Shown here: positions 12,133-21,004 of the stretch, one piece after another
How positions within the stretch are numbered: the first letter of the stretch is position 1
Layout: each line of letters opens with the position of its first letter
Source: an uncultured Algibacter sp.
GTDB lineage: Bacteria > Bacteroidota > Bacteroidia > Flavobacteriales > Flavobacteriaceae
DNA length: 64,000 nucleotides
Reading direction: 5' to 3'
Assembly: GCF_947495675.1 (NCBI RefSeq)
Contig: NZ_CANLZX010000014.1
Coordinates: forward strand, 1 to 64,000
Notes under the pieces: generated by a model
Databases searched by the model: none
What the model was told of the DNA's origin: nothing
What the model saw: only the letters and a program-made list of their open reading frames with translations
Position numbers and translations under genes: made by a program

Positions 12133-13698
12133 ATGAACAAAAATACATTCCTTTTTTTAGCTTTAGCTTCTATATTTTCAACATATTCTCAAACACCAGG
12201 AATATCAATTTTTTATGAACAAACACCAGGAGATAATAGAGGATATATTGAGTATATACCAGGAAATTTACCAATAATAATTTCTGCACCTCATGGTGGT
12301 GTAAAGCTATCTGGAAATACTATTGGTGAAGTTAATTATCCAGATAATGATACTTCTTTGCCAGACAGAAATTGTGGCACAAATGAAAGAGATGACAATA
12401 CAGACATACTTATAAGAGAAATTCAAGCAGAAATTTTTAACCTAACAGGCTGTTATGCACACATCATTATTAACAACTTACACAGATCTAAACTAGATCC
12501 TAATAGAGAAATAGTTGAAGCTACTTGTGGAGATAATGATGCAGAAGACCATTGGAATGCATTTCATAATTTTATTGATCAAGCTAGCAACTCGGTTGAA
12601 ACCAATTGGGGGAAAGGTCTTTTTATAGATTTACATGGACAAAGCCATTCAATTGCAAGAATTGAACTGGGATATAACATATCATCAACACAATTAAATA
12701 ATTCAAACTTAAACGATACTTCCATTATAAACAACTCTACTATTAATAATTTAGTAGCTAATAACTTAGGTGGATTAACTCATGAACAATTAATAAGAGG
12801 TAGTGAAAGTTTAGGCTCTAAATTAAAAGCTACAACGGCAACTTTTTATAATAACAATATAAATCCTGGTTGTGGTGTTACTAATGGTTACAGAACTATA
12901 CCTAGTAACTTTGATAGTGGCGCATCTAACAGTTGTGATGATACTAGACCATTTAACTTTGCTTATTTTGCTGGCGATTATTATAATAATTTAAGACATG
13001 GTTCTGGGCCAGCTGCAAGCGATGGTACTGGAGGTAGTGGAAATATTGACGGTATAATGTCTGAAGTTAATAGACGTGTAAGAGACCTTGGTACTTACAA
13101 TGGTAATGTATACGATACAAGACCTCAAACCTTAGTGCCTTTTGCTAAAGATTATGCTGCTGTTATACTTGATTATATTGATATACATTACAATAATTTT
13201 GCCGATTTCTCATTTGGCTTAAGTAGTTATGATGTTAATGATAGTGATCCTACTGCAACAATATCAGGAATTGCAGGTGGTACATTCTCTAGTACTAATG
13301 GATTGGTTATTGATAGCAATAGCGGTGTAATAGATCTTTCTGCATCAAATGTTGGCGATTATACTATTACATATTCTGTAGGTAATTGTAGTTATTATCA
13401 AACAACTCAAAATATATCAATTACTGATGCTACATTAAAAGTTAATGAATCAATAATAAAAACATTTAATATATACCCAAACCCTACTAGCTCTATGCTT
13501 TATTTTGAAGCATCATCAAGTATTAATAAAATACAAATTTATAATACTCTTGGCCAACAATTAGGAAATTACAGTTTTAATACATCCAAAGGAGAAATAG
13601 ACACTTCTCGTTTACCAGATGGTATGTACTTATTAAAGGTTATTGAAAAAAACAACAACGTTTTAATTACTAAACAACTACTAAAAATTAATAAATAA
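12133..13698 (+). CDS. Secreted N-formylglutamate amidohydrolase-like protein with T9SS sorting domain
   Basis: A 521-aa exported protein. Residues 1-20 form a signal peptide ending in STYSQ. Residues 50-353 or so carry motifs of the N-formylglutamate amidohydrolase fold, a zinc peptidase-like family: SAPHGGV (His ligand), LHRSKLDPNRE (the DxNR signature) and IDLHGQSH (second metal or catalytic His). A small beta-rich domain (about 360-435) and a T9SS type A domain (YPNPTSSMLYF onward) follow. Classical family members are cytoplasmic enzymes of histidine degradation. This one is destined for the surface and has no hut genes nearby, so its substrate is unknown. It is probably a surface amidase or deformylase-like hydrolase (inference). 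Confidence 0.75.
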   Translation: MNKNTFLFLALASIFSTYSQTPGISIFYEQTPGDNRGYIEYIPGNLPIIISAPHGGVKLSGNTIGEVNYPDNDTSLPDRNCGTNERDDNTDILIREIQAEIFNLTGCYAHIIINNLHRSKLDPNREIVEATCGDNDAEDHWNAFHNFIDQASNSVETNWGKGLFIDLHGQSHSIARIELGYNISSTQLNNSNLNDTSIINNSTINNLVANNLGGLTHEQLIRGSESLGSKLKATTATFYNNNINPGCGVTNGYRTIPSNFDSGASNSCDDTRPFNFAYFAGDYYNNLRHGSGPAASDGTGGSGNIDGIMSEVNRRVRDLGTYNGNVYDTRPQTLVPFAKDYAAVILDYIDIHYNNFADFSFGLSSYDVNDSDPTATISGIAGGTFSSTNGLVIDSNSGVIDLSASNVGDYTITYSVGNCSYYQTTQNISITDATLKVNESIIKTFNIYPNPTSSMLYFEASSSINKIQIYNTLGQQLGNYSFNTSKGEIDTSRLPDGMYLLKVIEKNNNVLITKQLLKINK

Positions 13699-13770
13699 AA
13701 AGTTAAGTTATTAATGTAATTATTTTGAAGTTAGTCACAATTTAAATTGTACCAAAACTTAACTTATATA

Positions 13771-13796
13771 AAGTCCTGGATTAACTTTCAGGACTT
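13771..13796. terminator. Bidirectional terminator between the amidohydrolase-like gene and hisS
   Basis: Arms aagtcctg (13771-13778) and caggactt (13789-13796) enclose a 10-nt loop, with a T-rich tract following on the plus strand. The hairpin overlaps the final codons and stop of hisS on the minus strand. Confidence 0.65.
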
Positions 13797-15164
13797 CTTT
13801 ATTTTTAATACTAAAGCTTCAAGAGAAACTTTATCTTGTTCACCAGAAATCATATTCTTTAAAGTGTATGTGTTTGATTCTATTTCTTGTTCGCCTACTA
13901 AAACCACAAATGGAATATTACGTTTATTGGCATGATTCATTTGTTTTTTCATTTTGGCAGCATCAGGATATAATTCGGCATTAATACCATGTGTACGTAT
14001 TTGTTTAATAGCTTTTAAACTAAAAAGGGCCTCTTTCTCACCGAAGTTAATAAATAATACCTCAACACTTTTTGTAACAGTTTCTGGAAATAATCCTAAT
14101 TCTTCAATAACCAAATAGATACGATCTAAACCGAAACTAATACCAACACCACTTACATCTTTCATCCCAAATATACCCGTTAAATCATCATAACGGCCAC
14201 CACCACCAATAGAGCCCATCTTAACATTTTCTGGTGCTGCTACTTCAAAAATAGCACCTGTGTAATAGTTTAGCCCGCGAGCTAAAGTAACATCCAATTG
14301 TAATGTTGCAATTGATAATCCTAATTGAGAAATAGCTTTATTTATAAAATCTAATTCTTCAATACCTTTTTGTCCTTCTTCGGAAGTATTAAGAATTCCT
14401 TTTAAACTTTCAATTTGAGATTCAAAAGAACCAGATAGTGTAAATAAGGGTTGTAATTTTAAAATACCTTCCTCAAGAATTCCTTTAGAACGCATTTCTT
14501 CTTTAACCTTTTCCTCACCTATTTTATCAAGTTTATCTAAAGCAACTGTAAAATCAATTAATTTATCACTTGCTCCAATAACTTCGGCAATTCCAGAAAG
14601 TATTTTTCTATTATTTATCTTAATAGTGACACCTTCTAATTTTAGAGCCGAAAACACCGAATCGTATAACTGAATAAACTCCACTTCTTGCCAAAGTGAC
14701 TTGCTTCCAACCACATCGGCATCACATTGAAAAAACTCTCTAAATCGTCCTTTTTGAGGTCTATCTGCTCTCCAAACAGGTTGGATTTGGTAACGTTTAA
14801 ACGGGAATTCAATATCGTTTTGGTGTTGTACTACGTAACGCGCAAATGGCACGGTTAAATCATAGCGCAAAGCTTTTTCTGATATTGAAGAGGTTAACTT
14901 ATTTGAATCTTTTTCTGAATAAGCTTTCTCATTGGCTTTTACTAAATAATCACCAGAATTTAAAATCTTAAAAATTAAACGATCACCTTCTTCACCATAT
15001 TTACCCATTAAAGTATCTGAGTTTTCAAAACTAGGTGTTTCAATAGGTTGAAATCCAAACGTTTCAAAAGCACCACGAATAGTGTTAAAAATATAGTTTC
15101 GTTTTGCTACTTGCTCTGGATTAAAATCTCTGGTTCCTTTAGGAATACTTGGTTTTTGGGCCAT
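13788..15164 (-). CDS. hisS: Histidyl-tRNA synthetase
   Basis: Charges tRNA-His with histidine in the cytoplasm. The 458-aa length is normal for the family. Class II motifs are visible: motif 2 as [20 protein letters not shown], the HisRS-specific signature around [21 protein letters not shown], and motif 3 as [11 protein letters not shown]. The C-terminal 90 or so residues form the anticodon-binding domain. The start is an ATG giving [14 protein letters not shown], the usual N-terminus. The gene lies 55 bp downstream of the DUF6495-like gene in the same direction, probably as one transcript. The TGA stop is embedded in a terminator hairpin. Confidence 0.98.
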   Translation of the reverse strand: MAQKPSIPKGTRDFNPEQVAKRNYIFNTIRGAFETFGFQPIETPSFENSDTLMGKYGEEGDRLIFKILNSGDYLVKANEKAYSEKDSNKLTSSISEKALRYDLTVPFARYVVQHQNDIEFPFKRYQIQPVWRADRPQKGRFREFFQCDADVVGSKSLWQEVEFIQLYDSVFSALKLEGVTIKINNRKILSGIAEVIGASDKLIDFTVALDKLDKIGEEKVKEEMRSKGILEEGILKLQPLFTLSGSFESQIESLKGILNTSEEGQKGIEELDFINKAISQLGLSIATLQLDVTLARGLNYYTGAIFEVAAPENVKMGSIGGGGRYDDLTGIFGMKDVSGVGISFGLDRIYLVIEELGLFPETVTKSVEVLFINFGEKEALFSLKAIKQIRTHGINAELYPDAAKMKKQMNHANKRNIPFVVLVGEQEIESNTYTLKNMISGEQDKVSLEALVLKIKKS

Positions 15165-15219
15165 TTGTTATATGGTAATATTTTAATGAATTCCGTATAA
15201 AATACAGAAAAAAAGGTGT

Positions 15220-15687
15220 TTAATTTATCAACTTATAAAAATATTGGTACAATTCGCCTTTAGTAATAACAGCTCCTTGTTCAATCATTTTAAACTTATC
15301 TAAGTTTTTATCTTCTGAGTATTCTTTATCGGCTTGCAAGAACTCAACATTTTCGTCCATTAAATTTTCTCGAAGCCAATCATATCCTTCTTGAGTAGTA
15401 ATATCTACATCATTTTTTAAATTCACAACAATAGCATGCATATTATTTTCTTCTAAGTGAAACAAATACATATGTTGAGGTGCAAAATGTTCTAAATACT
15501 CTGCTTTATTTAATGCGCCTTCCCAAATTAAATCGCTAAAAACATCTAATTCCATTTCAGCTAAATCTGGTTTATTAGCTTTTAAATTTGTCCACTCATC
15601 AGCAGTTATAGATTGTGTAGCCAAAAAATTAATAAATTCTTGGTGTAATTCTTCAAACTGTTCTTTTGTAAGTCTACTATACTTCAT
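15220..15687 (-). CDS. Conserved flavobacterial protein, DUF6495-like
   Basis: A 155-aa soluble acidic protein without signal peptide or membrane segment. It begins MKYSRLTKEQFEELHQEF and contains LIWEGALNKAEYLEHF and HMYLFHLEENNMHAIV. From memory this matches the uncharacterised DUF6495 family found beside hisS in flavobacteria; I could not check this. The function is unknown. It precedes hisS by 55 bp on the same strand and probably shares its transcript. Confidence 0.7.
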   Translation of the reverse strand: MKYSRLTKEQFEELHQEFINFLATQSITADEWTNLKANKPDLAEMELDVFSDLIWEGALNKAEYLEHFAPQHMYLFHLEENNMHAIVVNLKNDVDITTQEGYDWLRENLMDENVEFLQADKEYSEDKNLDKFKMIEQGAVITKGELYQYFYKLIN

Positions 15688-15694
15688 AATTAAA

Positions 15695-15729
15695 ATAAAA
15701 AAAATGCGCTCCTTTAAAATAAGAGCGCA
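15695..15729 (-). terminator. Terminator of the TonB-dependent receptor gene
   Basis: On the minus strand tgcgctc and gagcgca pair around an 11-nt loop and run into a T-rich tract (complement of the A-run at 15694-15704). It lies 27 bases past the receptor stop codon. Confidence 0.75.
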
Positions 15730-15735
15730 AATTTA
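15728..15735 (-). promoter_or_regulatory. Candidate -7 element for the DUF6495-like gene and hisS
   Basis: The minus strand reads TAAATTTG, matching TAnnTTTG, about 40 nt before the ATG at 15687. No TTG at the expected upstream distance. It abuts the receptor terminator. Confidence 0.35.
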
Positions 15736-15755
15736 AGAATATATATCGTCTTATC

Positions 15756-18700
15756 TTAGAAAATATAACGTAATCCTACTTGTGCTTGCCATCTAGAAGC
15801 TAAACTAGAATCGAAACCAAATGTTTTCTCACTACCATTAAAAGAATATGTTGGCACACCAGAACCATCAACCGAAACACCTATTGGCTGAATGCTATTT
15901 GGTTGCTGAATAATACCCCAATCTGAATTTAATAAGTTACCAATATTTAACACATCAATACTAAATTGAATGGTATTGGTTTTGTTTTCAGATACTTTAA
16001 ATTTATAATCTTGTAAAAATTTAACATCCCATTTACCTCTCCATGGTGCTAGTGCTCCATAACGTTCTGCATATTGCCCTCTTCTACCATTTAAATAATC
16101 ATCTTGAGAAATATAAGCTTCTAAAGCTGCTGCATCTGCAGTAGTTGCAAATTGCATTTGGTTTATTTCTGTAGATGTAGGTATATAAATTAAATCGTTT
16201 ATTCTAGAACCATCACCATTTATATCACCTCCATAAGTATAATTAAAACGACCTCCTTGTGCATATTCAAAAAATGTAGAAATAGTTGTTGACCATTTAT
16301 CATTACCATAATTCCATTTTTTACTAGCAACACCAATAAAACGATGTGTATCTCCATATTTAGAATAAGATAAAACATCATCATTAACATTGCCAACTAC
16401 AGGATTACCAGCAAAAGCATCACTTGTAATTTCTGCTTCAATAGAGTTTACATCCTTAGAGTTTAAAAAACTATAAGCTAACATAGTATACAATCCATTT
16501 TCAAAAGATTTTTGAGCTTTTAATGAAGCATTCCATATTCTACCTTTATCAGAATTTGTAAATACAAATGCTCCATCAGCAGGATTTCCATCAAAAGTAA
16601 GAATATCAGCAGCTGTATAAATAGGTCTATTATCAACTCCTTGTAAAGTTCCAGAAGGTGTTGATAATCCCCAATGCTGAACATGCGCTCCATTAATATC
16701 TTTTGTGTAAGAAAGATCTGCTGTTAAAATTAATCCGTTTTCAAGTTTTTTATCTGCACCAATGTTAGTACGCCAAACTTGTGGATATTTATAATCTGGA
16801 TCTACGGCCTGTAAAAAGAATGCATCTGGTGCAGCGATTTGATTTCCTAACCATACAAAAGGAAAACGTCCTGTAAATAATCCTGAACCACCACGAAGTT
16901 GAAACGTATCATCGCCATTAACATCATAATTAAATCCAATTCTTGGAGACACTAACCAATCGTTACTAGGCATTTGTGTATTATCAATTGTAACTGCCTC
17001 TCCTGTATTAGGGTTTTCATATTGTACATCTGGTAATACAAACCCTCTATCAATAACATCTTGAGCTTTTTTAGCCGAATCAAAAAACATAGGTTTATCA
17101 AAACGTAAACCATATGTTAATTTAAATTTTTCTGTTACATTCCACTCATCTTGTACATAAAAAGATAATTGCCCTACGTTAGTTTCTGCTAGAGCCCAAC
17201 CATCTCCTTCACCTGCCGCATTATTTGCATTAAAAGTTTGTTGTGGTGTGTTAAAATCATAATTTGCTGCATCAAAATCATTTATATCAACAGATCCAAA
17301 AAGATCAAAACCATAACTTGTTAAATTAAATGAGTTATCAAATTGAAATTTTTCGAATGAAAACCCAATTGTAAATGTATGATCGCCTTGAAAGAAGTTT
17401 AAATTATTTGATAATTGAAACACTTTTTGATCTAATCGATTATGTACAGAAAATGGTTCATGACCAGCAATAATATAGTTTGAACCATCTTTTGTAATAT
17501 TAATTGATGGTGCCGGTGTAGAAAAAGGATTTCTAAAATCGTTAAAATGCGTATAACCAACTTGTAATTTATTGGTTGAAGTTTCTGAAAGAGTAGAATT
17601 TAATTCTAACTGCACAGATTTAAGCTCGTTATTAATTTCGTAACCTGAGTTTTGGAATTGTAACGTATTAGCGTCTGGACCTCTAAAGCCTAAAGCTGAT
17701 GGATGTGCTGGTTTTTCTTTTGAAGCATTTAAGAAATTATATATAACAGCTAAACGATGATTATCATTAATATTCCAATCTAGTTTAAAAATTCCCTTTG
17801 TAGATTTTGCTGCATGGGTAAAGCCCTGATATTCTCCCGGATTATAGCCTACTGCTAATAATGCATCTCTAACAGCAATTAAATCGCTTTCTAAAACTCT
17901 AGACTCACTAATACCGCCAGAACCTGTATTTGGAGTCCAACCGTTTGTACCTAGATCGTCACGCTCATCTTTTTCAAAGTTTGCAAAAAAGAATAATTTA
18001 TTTTTTACAATTGGCCCACCTATACTTACACCGTATTGAGTTTGATTTAAATCTGGTCGAGCAACCTCTTCTCCTTTAATTTTATTACCTGTCATAGATT
18101 CATTTCTAGTAAATCCATAAACAGTACCATGAAACTCATTTGTTCCACTTTTTGTTACAGCATTAACTGCAGCACCTGTAAATCCAGATTGTGTAACATC
18201 ATAAGGTGCTGTTGATACTTGAATTTGCTCAATTGCATCTAATGAAACCGGTTGTGCATCTGTTTGTCCTCCTGGAGTAGCAGCATCTAACCCAAAAGGG
18301 TTATTAAAAATAGCACCATCCAAAGAAAAGTTATTAAATTGATCGTTACGACCACCGAATGAATTACCACTTGCGGTTGGCTCTAGTCTCGTAAAATCTG
18401 ATGCTGATCTTGAAATGGTTGGTAATCGAGATAATTCTCTTCTTCCCACACTTGTTTCTGCACCTGTACGGTCGCTTCCAAAAGTACCAGAGCCTTGATT
18501 AGCCTGAATAACTACAGCATCAAGTTGCTCACTATCACTTACCATTACAATATCAATATTTTGAGTTTTACCTAAAGTTAAAAACACATTGTTAAAAGAT
18601 TGATCTTTGTAACCTACAAAACTAATTGTAATTGAATATGGCCCACCTACTCTTAAATTTAATAAGTTAAACCTTCCATCAAAGTTTGTTGCTGCACCAT

Positions 18701-18860
18701 ACTTAGTACCAGTAGGTGTATGTACTGCAACTACATTAGCACCAGGAAGCGGTGTTGAACTTTCGTCTAAAATTAATCCTTTTATGTTGGATGTAGTAAC
18801 TTGAGAAAAAGCTACTAAACCAATAAATAAAAAGAAAATTAAAATGCTCTTTTTTTTCAT
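15756..18860 (-). CDS. TonB-dependent outer-membrane receptor, Oar-like
   Basis: A 1034-aa outer-membrane beta-barrel protein that imports an unknown ligand using TonB energy. Residues 1-20 are a signal peptide ending in LVAFSQ. A carboxypeptidase-regulatory-like beta-sandwich follows at about 24-110 (IKGLILDESSTPLPGANV). A plug domain lies at about 115-240 (FSLDGAIFNNPFG, IEQIQVSTAPYDV, GAAVNAVTKSGTNEFHG). The remainder is the barrel, ending in the expected aromatic QVGLRYIF. Plug and barrel features resemble the Oar subgroup. No SusD-like partner is adjacent, which argues against a classical glycan-uptake pair. The ligand cannot be deduced. It appears to be a single-gene unit with its own promoter element and terminator. 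Confidence 0.92.
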   Translation of the reverse strand: MKKKSILIFFLFIGLVAFSQVTTSNIKGLILDESSTPLPGANVVAVHTPTGTKYGAATNFDGRFNLLNLRVGGPYSITISFVGYKDQSFNNVFLTLGKTQNIDIVMVSDSEQLDAVVIQANQGSGTFGSDRTGAETSVGRRELSRLPTISRSASDFTRLEPTASGNSFGGRNDQFNNFSLDGAIFNNPFGLDAATPGGQTDAQPVSLDAIEQIQVSTAPYDVTQSGFTGAAVNAVTKSGTNEFHGTVYGFTRNESMTGNKIKGEEVARPDLNQTQYGVSIGGPIVKNKLFFFANFEKDERDDLGTNGWTPNTGSGGISESRVLESDLIAVRDALLAVGYNPGEYQGFTHAAKSTKGIFKLDWNINDNHRLAVIYNFLNASKEKPAHPSALGFRGPDANTLQFQNSGYEINNELKSVQLELNSTLSETSTNKLQVGYTHFNDFRNPFSTPAPSINITKDGSNYIIAGHEPFSVHNRLDQKVFQLSNNLNFFQGDHTFTIGFSFEKFQFDNSFNLTSYGFDLFGSVDINDFDAANYDFNTPQQTFNANNAAGEGDGWALAETNVGQLSFYVQDEWNVTEKFKLTYGLRFDKPMFFDSAKKAQDVIDRGFVLPDVQYENPNTGEAVTIDNTQMPSNDWLVSPRIGFNYDVNGDDTFQLRGGSGLFTGRFPFVWLGNQIAAPDAFFLQAVDPDYKYPQVWRTNIGADKKLENGLILTADLSYTKDINGAHVQHWGLSTPSGTLQGVDNRPIYTAADILTFDGNPADGAFVFTNSDKGRIWNASLKAQKSFENGLYTMLAYSFLNSKDVNSIEAEITSDAFAGNPVVGNVNDDVLSYSKYGDTHRFIGVASKKWNYGNDKWSTTISTFFEYAQGGRFNYTYGGDINGDGSRINDLIYIPTSTEINQMQFATTADAAALEAYISQDDYLNGRRGQYAERYGALAPWRGKWDVKFLQDYKFKVSENKTNTIQFSIDVLNIGNLLNSDWGIIQQPNSIQPIGVSVDGSGVPTYSFNGSEKTFGFDSSLASRWQAQVGLRYIF

Positions 18861-18920
18861 TCTGAATACGTATTTGAGTTAGTCATTATAGATACTATGT
18901 AATATAATACCTATTTTAAA

Positions 18921-18928
18921 CAAAAATA
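18921..18928 (-). promoter_or_regulatory. Candidate -7 element for the TonB receptor gene
   Basis: The minus strand reads TATTTTTG (TAnnTTTG consensus) about 60 nt before the receptor ATG, directly after the rplI terminator. No convincing TTG box. Confidence 0.4.
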
Positions 18929-18932
18929 GTAC

Positions 18933-18960
18933 AAAAAAAAGCCACTCTAACGAGTGGCTT
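18933..18960 (-). terminator. Terminator of the rpsF-rpsR-rplI operon
   Basis: On the minus strand aagccactc pairs with gagtggctt around a 4-nt loop and is followed by a T-run (complement of A at 18933-18940). It lies about 36 bases past the rplI stop. Confidence 0.9.
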
Positions 18961-18995
18961 GTTATAATTTAAAGCATTTATTAACTAATTGTTAA

Positions 18996-19439
18996 CTATG
19001 CTTGAGCAATAACTTCAAATTCTAAATCTACAGATACTTCTCTGTGTAAACGTATTACAGCGGTATATTTACCTAAACGCTTTACAGTAGTAACTGTTAT
19101 GAATTTTTTATCTATTGACTGTCCTTCTTTTTCTAAAGCAGCTGCAACATCAATGTTGTTTACAGATCCAAATAATTTGTCTCCTGTACCAACTTTAGCA
19201 GGTATTTTAATCTCTAATGCTTTAATTGCTTCTGCAATTACATTAGCATCATCAACTATTTTCTTTTCTTTAAAGGCACGTTGCTTTAAATTTTCAGCTA
19301 AAACTTTCTTTGCAGAAACAGTTGCTAAAATAGCTTGTCCTTGAGGAATTAAAAAATTTCTACCATAACCGTTCTTAACTGTTACAACATCGTCTTTAAA
19401 TCCTAAATTATCAACGTCTTGTTTTAATATAAGTTCCAT
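18996..19439 (-). CDS. rplI: 50S ribosomal protein L9
   Basis: A structural protein of the large ribosomal subunit that binds 23S rRNA. The 147-aa length is normal. The N-terminal domain starts MELILKQDVDNLGFKDDVV and contains VKNGYGRNFLIPQGQA, the L9 signature. A helix connects to the C-terminal domain (VGTGDKLFGSVNNIDVA). It is the last gene of the rpsF-rpsR-rplI operon, 13 bp after rpsR, and is followed by a strong terminator. Confidence 0.98.
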   Translation of the reverse strand: MELILKQDVDNLGFKDDVVTVKNGYGRNFLIPQGQAILATVSAKKVLAENLKQRAFKEKKIVDDANVIAEAIKALEIKIPAKVGTGDKLFGSVNNIDVAAALEKEGQSIDKKFITVTTVKRLGKYTAVIRLHREVSVDLEFEVIAQA

Positions 19440-19452
19440 TGTTATCGGTATT

Positions 19453-19749
19453 TTATTTTAATAAATCTCCTACGTAAGGCATTAATGCTAAGTGACGTGC
19501 TCTTTTTACAGCTACGGCAACTTTTCTTTGATACTTTAATGACGTTCCTGTTAAACGACGTGGTAAAATTTTACCTTGTTCGTTAATAAAACGCATTAAA
19601 AAATCTGGATCTTTGTAATCAACATACTTGATACCAGTTTTTTGAAACATACAATACTTCTTAGCCTTGTTTGTGTCAATATTAAGCGGCGTTAAATATC
19701 TAATTTCACCGTCTTTTTTTCCTTTTGATTGTTGTTCTATTGATGACAT
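19453..19749 (-). CDS. rpsR: 30S ribosomal protein S18
   Basis: A small-subunit platform protein that contacts S6. It is 98 aa long with the conserved core [32 protein letters not shown] and [12 protein letters not shown]. The N-terminal 25 residues are an extension rich in Lys and Gln, common in Bacteroidota. It starts 2 bp after rpsF, consistent with translational coupling. Confidence 0.98.
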   Translation of the reverse strand: MSSIEQQSKGKKDGEIRYLTPLNIDTNKAKKYCMFQKTGIKYVDYKDPDFLMRFINEQGKILPRRLTGTSLKYQRKVAVAVKRARHLALMPYVGDLLK

Positions 19750-19751
19750 AA

Positions 19752-20090
19752 TTAAGCTTTTTGTTTAAGTTTTTCTCTTCTTCTCTCTGCCCAAGAAACA
19801 GCATGCTTATCTAACGCTACAGTTAAATAACGCATAAAACGCTCATCACGTCTAAACTCAACTTCTAAAGGGTTAATTACCTCTCCAGATACAGTGTACT
19901 CAAATAAATGATAAAAGCCACTTTTCTTGTTTTGAATTGGGTAAGCTAATTTTTTAAGCCCCCAATTTTCTTTTGATACCATCTTAGCGCCGTTAGAAAC
20001 AAGAAAATCTTCGTATTTCTTTACTGTTTCCTTTATCTGATCTTCAGATAAAACGGGATTTAAGATGAAAACAGTTTCATAATGATTCAT
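19752..20090 (-). CDS. rpsF: 30S ribosomal protein S6
   Basis: A small-subunit protein that forms a dimer with S18. The 112-aa length is normal. Characteristic parts are [16 protein letters not shown] at the start, [20 protein letters not shown] in the middle and [11 protein letters not shown] near the end. First gene of the operon, preceded by a good promoter on the minus strand. Confidence 0.98.
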   Translation of the reverse strand: MNHYETVFILNPVLSEDQIKETVKKYEDFLVSNGAKMVSKENWGLKKLAYPIQNKKSGFYHLFEYTVSGEVINPLEVEFRRDERFMRYLTVALDKHAVSWAERRREKLKQKA

Positions 20091-20121
20091 AAAAATCGTT
20101 TTTATTGTTAAAAATTGGCTG

Positions 20122-20152
20122 CAAAAATAACTATTATTTATAATTCTGGCAA
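20122..20152 (-). promoter_or_regulatory. Promoter of the rpsF-rpsR-rplI operon
   Basis: On the minus strand TTG (20152-20150), a 20-nt spacer and TATTTTTG (20129-20122) fit the TTG / TAnnTTTG consensus. The predicted 5' UTR is about 28 nt. Confidence 0.65.
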
Positions 20153-20226
20153 CGTTTTTGTATATTAATAATTTAGATATTTCAATTTGTTAAAAAATGT
20201 TAAAATAAGCATTTAAACGATGTTTT

Positions 20227-20257
20227 TTGGTTTTTAACCGAATTATTCGTACTATTG
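20227..20257 (+). promoter_or_regulatory. Promoter of the LytTR response regulator gene
   Basis: TTG (20227-20229), a 20-nt spacer and TACTATTG (20250-20257), one mismatch from TAnnTTTG. The ATG is at 20290. Confidence 0.45.
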
Positions 20258-20289
20258 TCGATATCTTAACCGAAATAATATAAAATGTT

Positions 20290-20985
20290 ATGACTTTAAA
20301 CTGTGTAGTAGTAGACGATTCAGCAATACAACGTCTCTCAATTGTTAAGTTAGTAGAGAATCACCCCTCTCTAAACTTAATAGCAGAGTACAGTAGTGCT
20401 TTAGAAACTAAAAATGGTTTAAATACGCATCAAGTTGACTTAATTTTTTTAGACATTGAAATGCCAGTGCTAAATGGATTTGAACTTTTAGACGTATTAA
20501 ACAACAAACCCCAAATTATTTTTGTAACCGGTAAAACCGAATATGCTTTTAAAGCATTTAATTATGATGCTACCGATTATTTACATAAACCAATTACAAG
20601 AGAACGCTTTAACACTTCTGTAGATAAAGCTCTAGAGCAGCATAGATTGACTTTAGACTTTAATGAAGAAGAAGGTGAACATATTTTTGTAAAAAGTAAC
20701 CTTAAAAAACGTAAAGTTTATATTAAGGATATTAAATGGATTGAAGCTCTTGGTGATTATGTAAAACTTGTTACAGAAGAAAACAGCTTAGTAGTACTTT
20801 CTACAATGAAATCTTTTGAAGCTGAATTACCTGAAGGGAAATTTTTAAGAATTCATAAATCTTATATCGTGAATCTAGATAAGATTGACAGATTTAACAG
20901 TAAAAATGTTGAAGTTGGCGCTTACGAAATTCCGTTAAGTAGAAATAAAAAGACCCAATTAGTTGATGCTTTAAATAATATTTAA
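20290..20985 (+). CDS. LytTR-family response regulator
   Basis: A 231-aa cytoplasmic transcription regulator. A receiver domain occupies residues 1-120 with the acidic pair Asp9-Asp10, the phospho-acceptor Asp55 in LIFLDIEMP, and the conserved Lys in YLHKPI. A LytTR DNA-binding domain follows (about 130-230), with IKWIEALGDYVKLV and FLRIHKSYIVNLDKI as its hallmarks. These regulators are normally phosphorylated by 7TM/5TMR-type histidine kinases, but none is encoded nearby, so its partner is elsewhere. It is divergent from the ribosomal operon and convergent with priA. The target genes are unknown. Confidence 0.92.
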   Translation: MTLNCVVVDDSAIQRLSIVKLVENHPSLNLIAEYSSALETKNGLNTHQVDLIFLDIEMPVLNGFELLDVLNNKPQIIFVTGKTEYAFKAFNYDATDYLHKPITRERFNTSVDKALEQHRLTLDFNEEEGEHIFVKSNLKKRKVYIKDIKWIEALGDYVKLVTEENSLVVLSTMKSFEAELPEGKFLRIHKSYIVNLDKIDRFNSKNVEVGAYEIPLSRNKKTQLVDALNNI

Positions 20986-21004
20986 ACACAACTACAAAAC
21001 TAAA

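Noticed and set aside
13747..13935. 62-aa frame on the plus strand overlapping the 3' end of hisS
   Set aside because: It mostly mirrors hisS and runs through the terminator hairpin.
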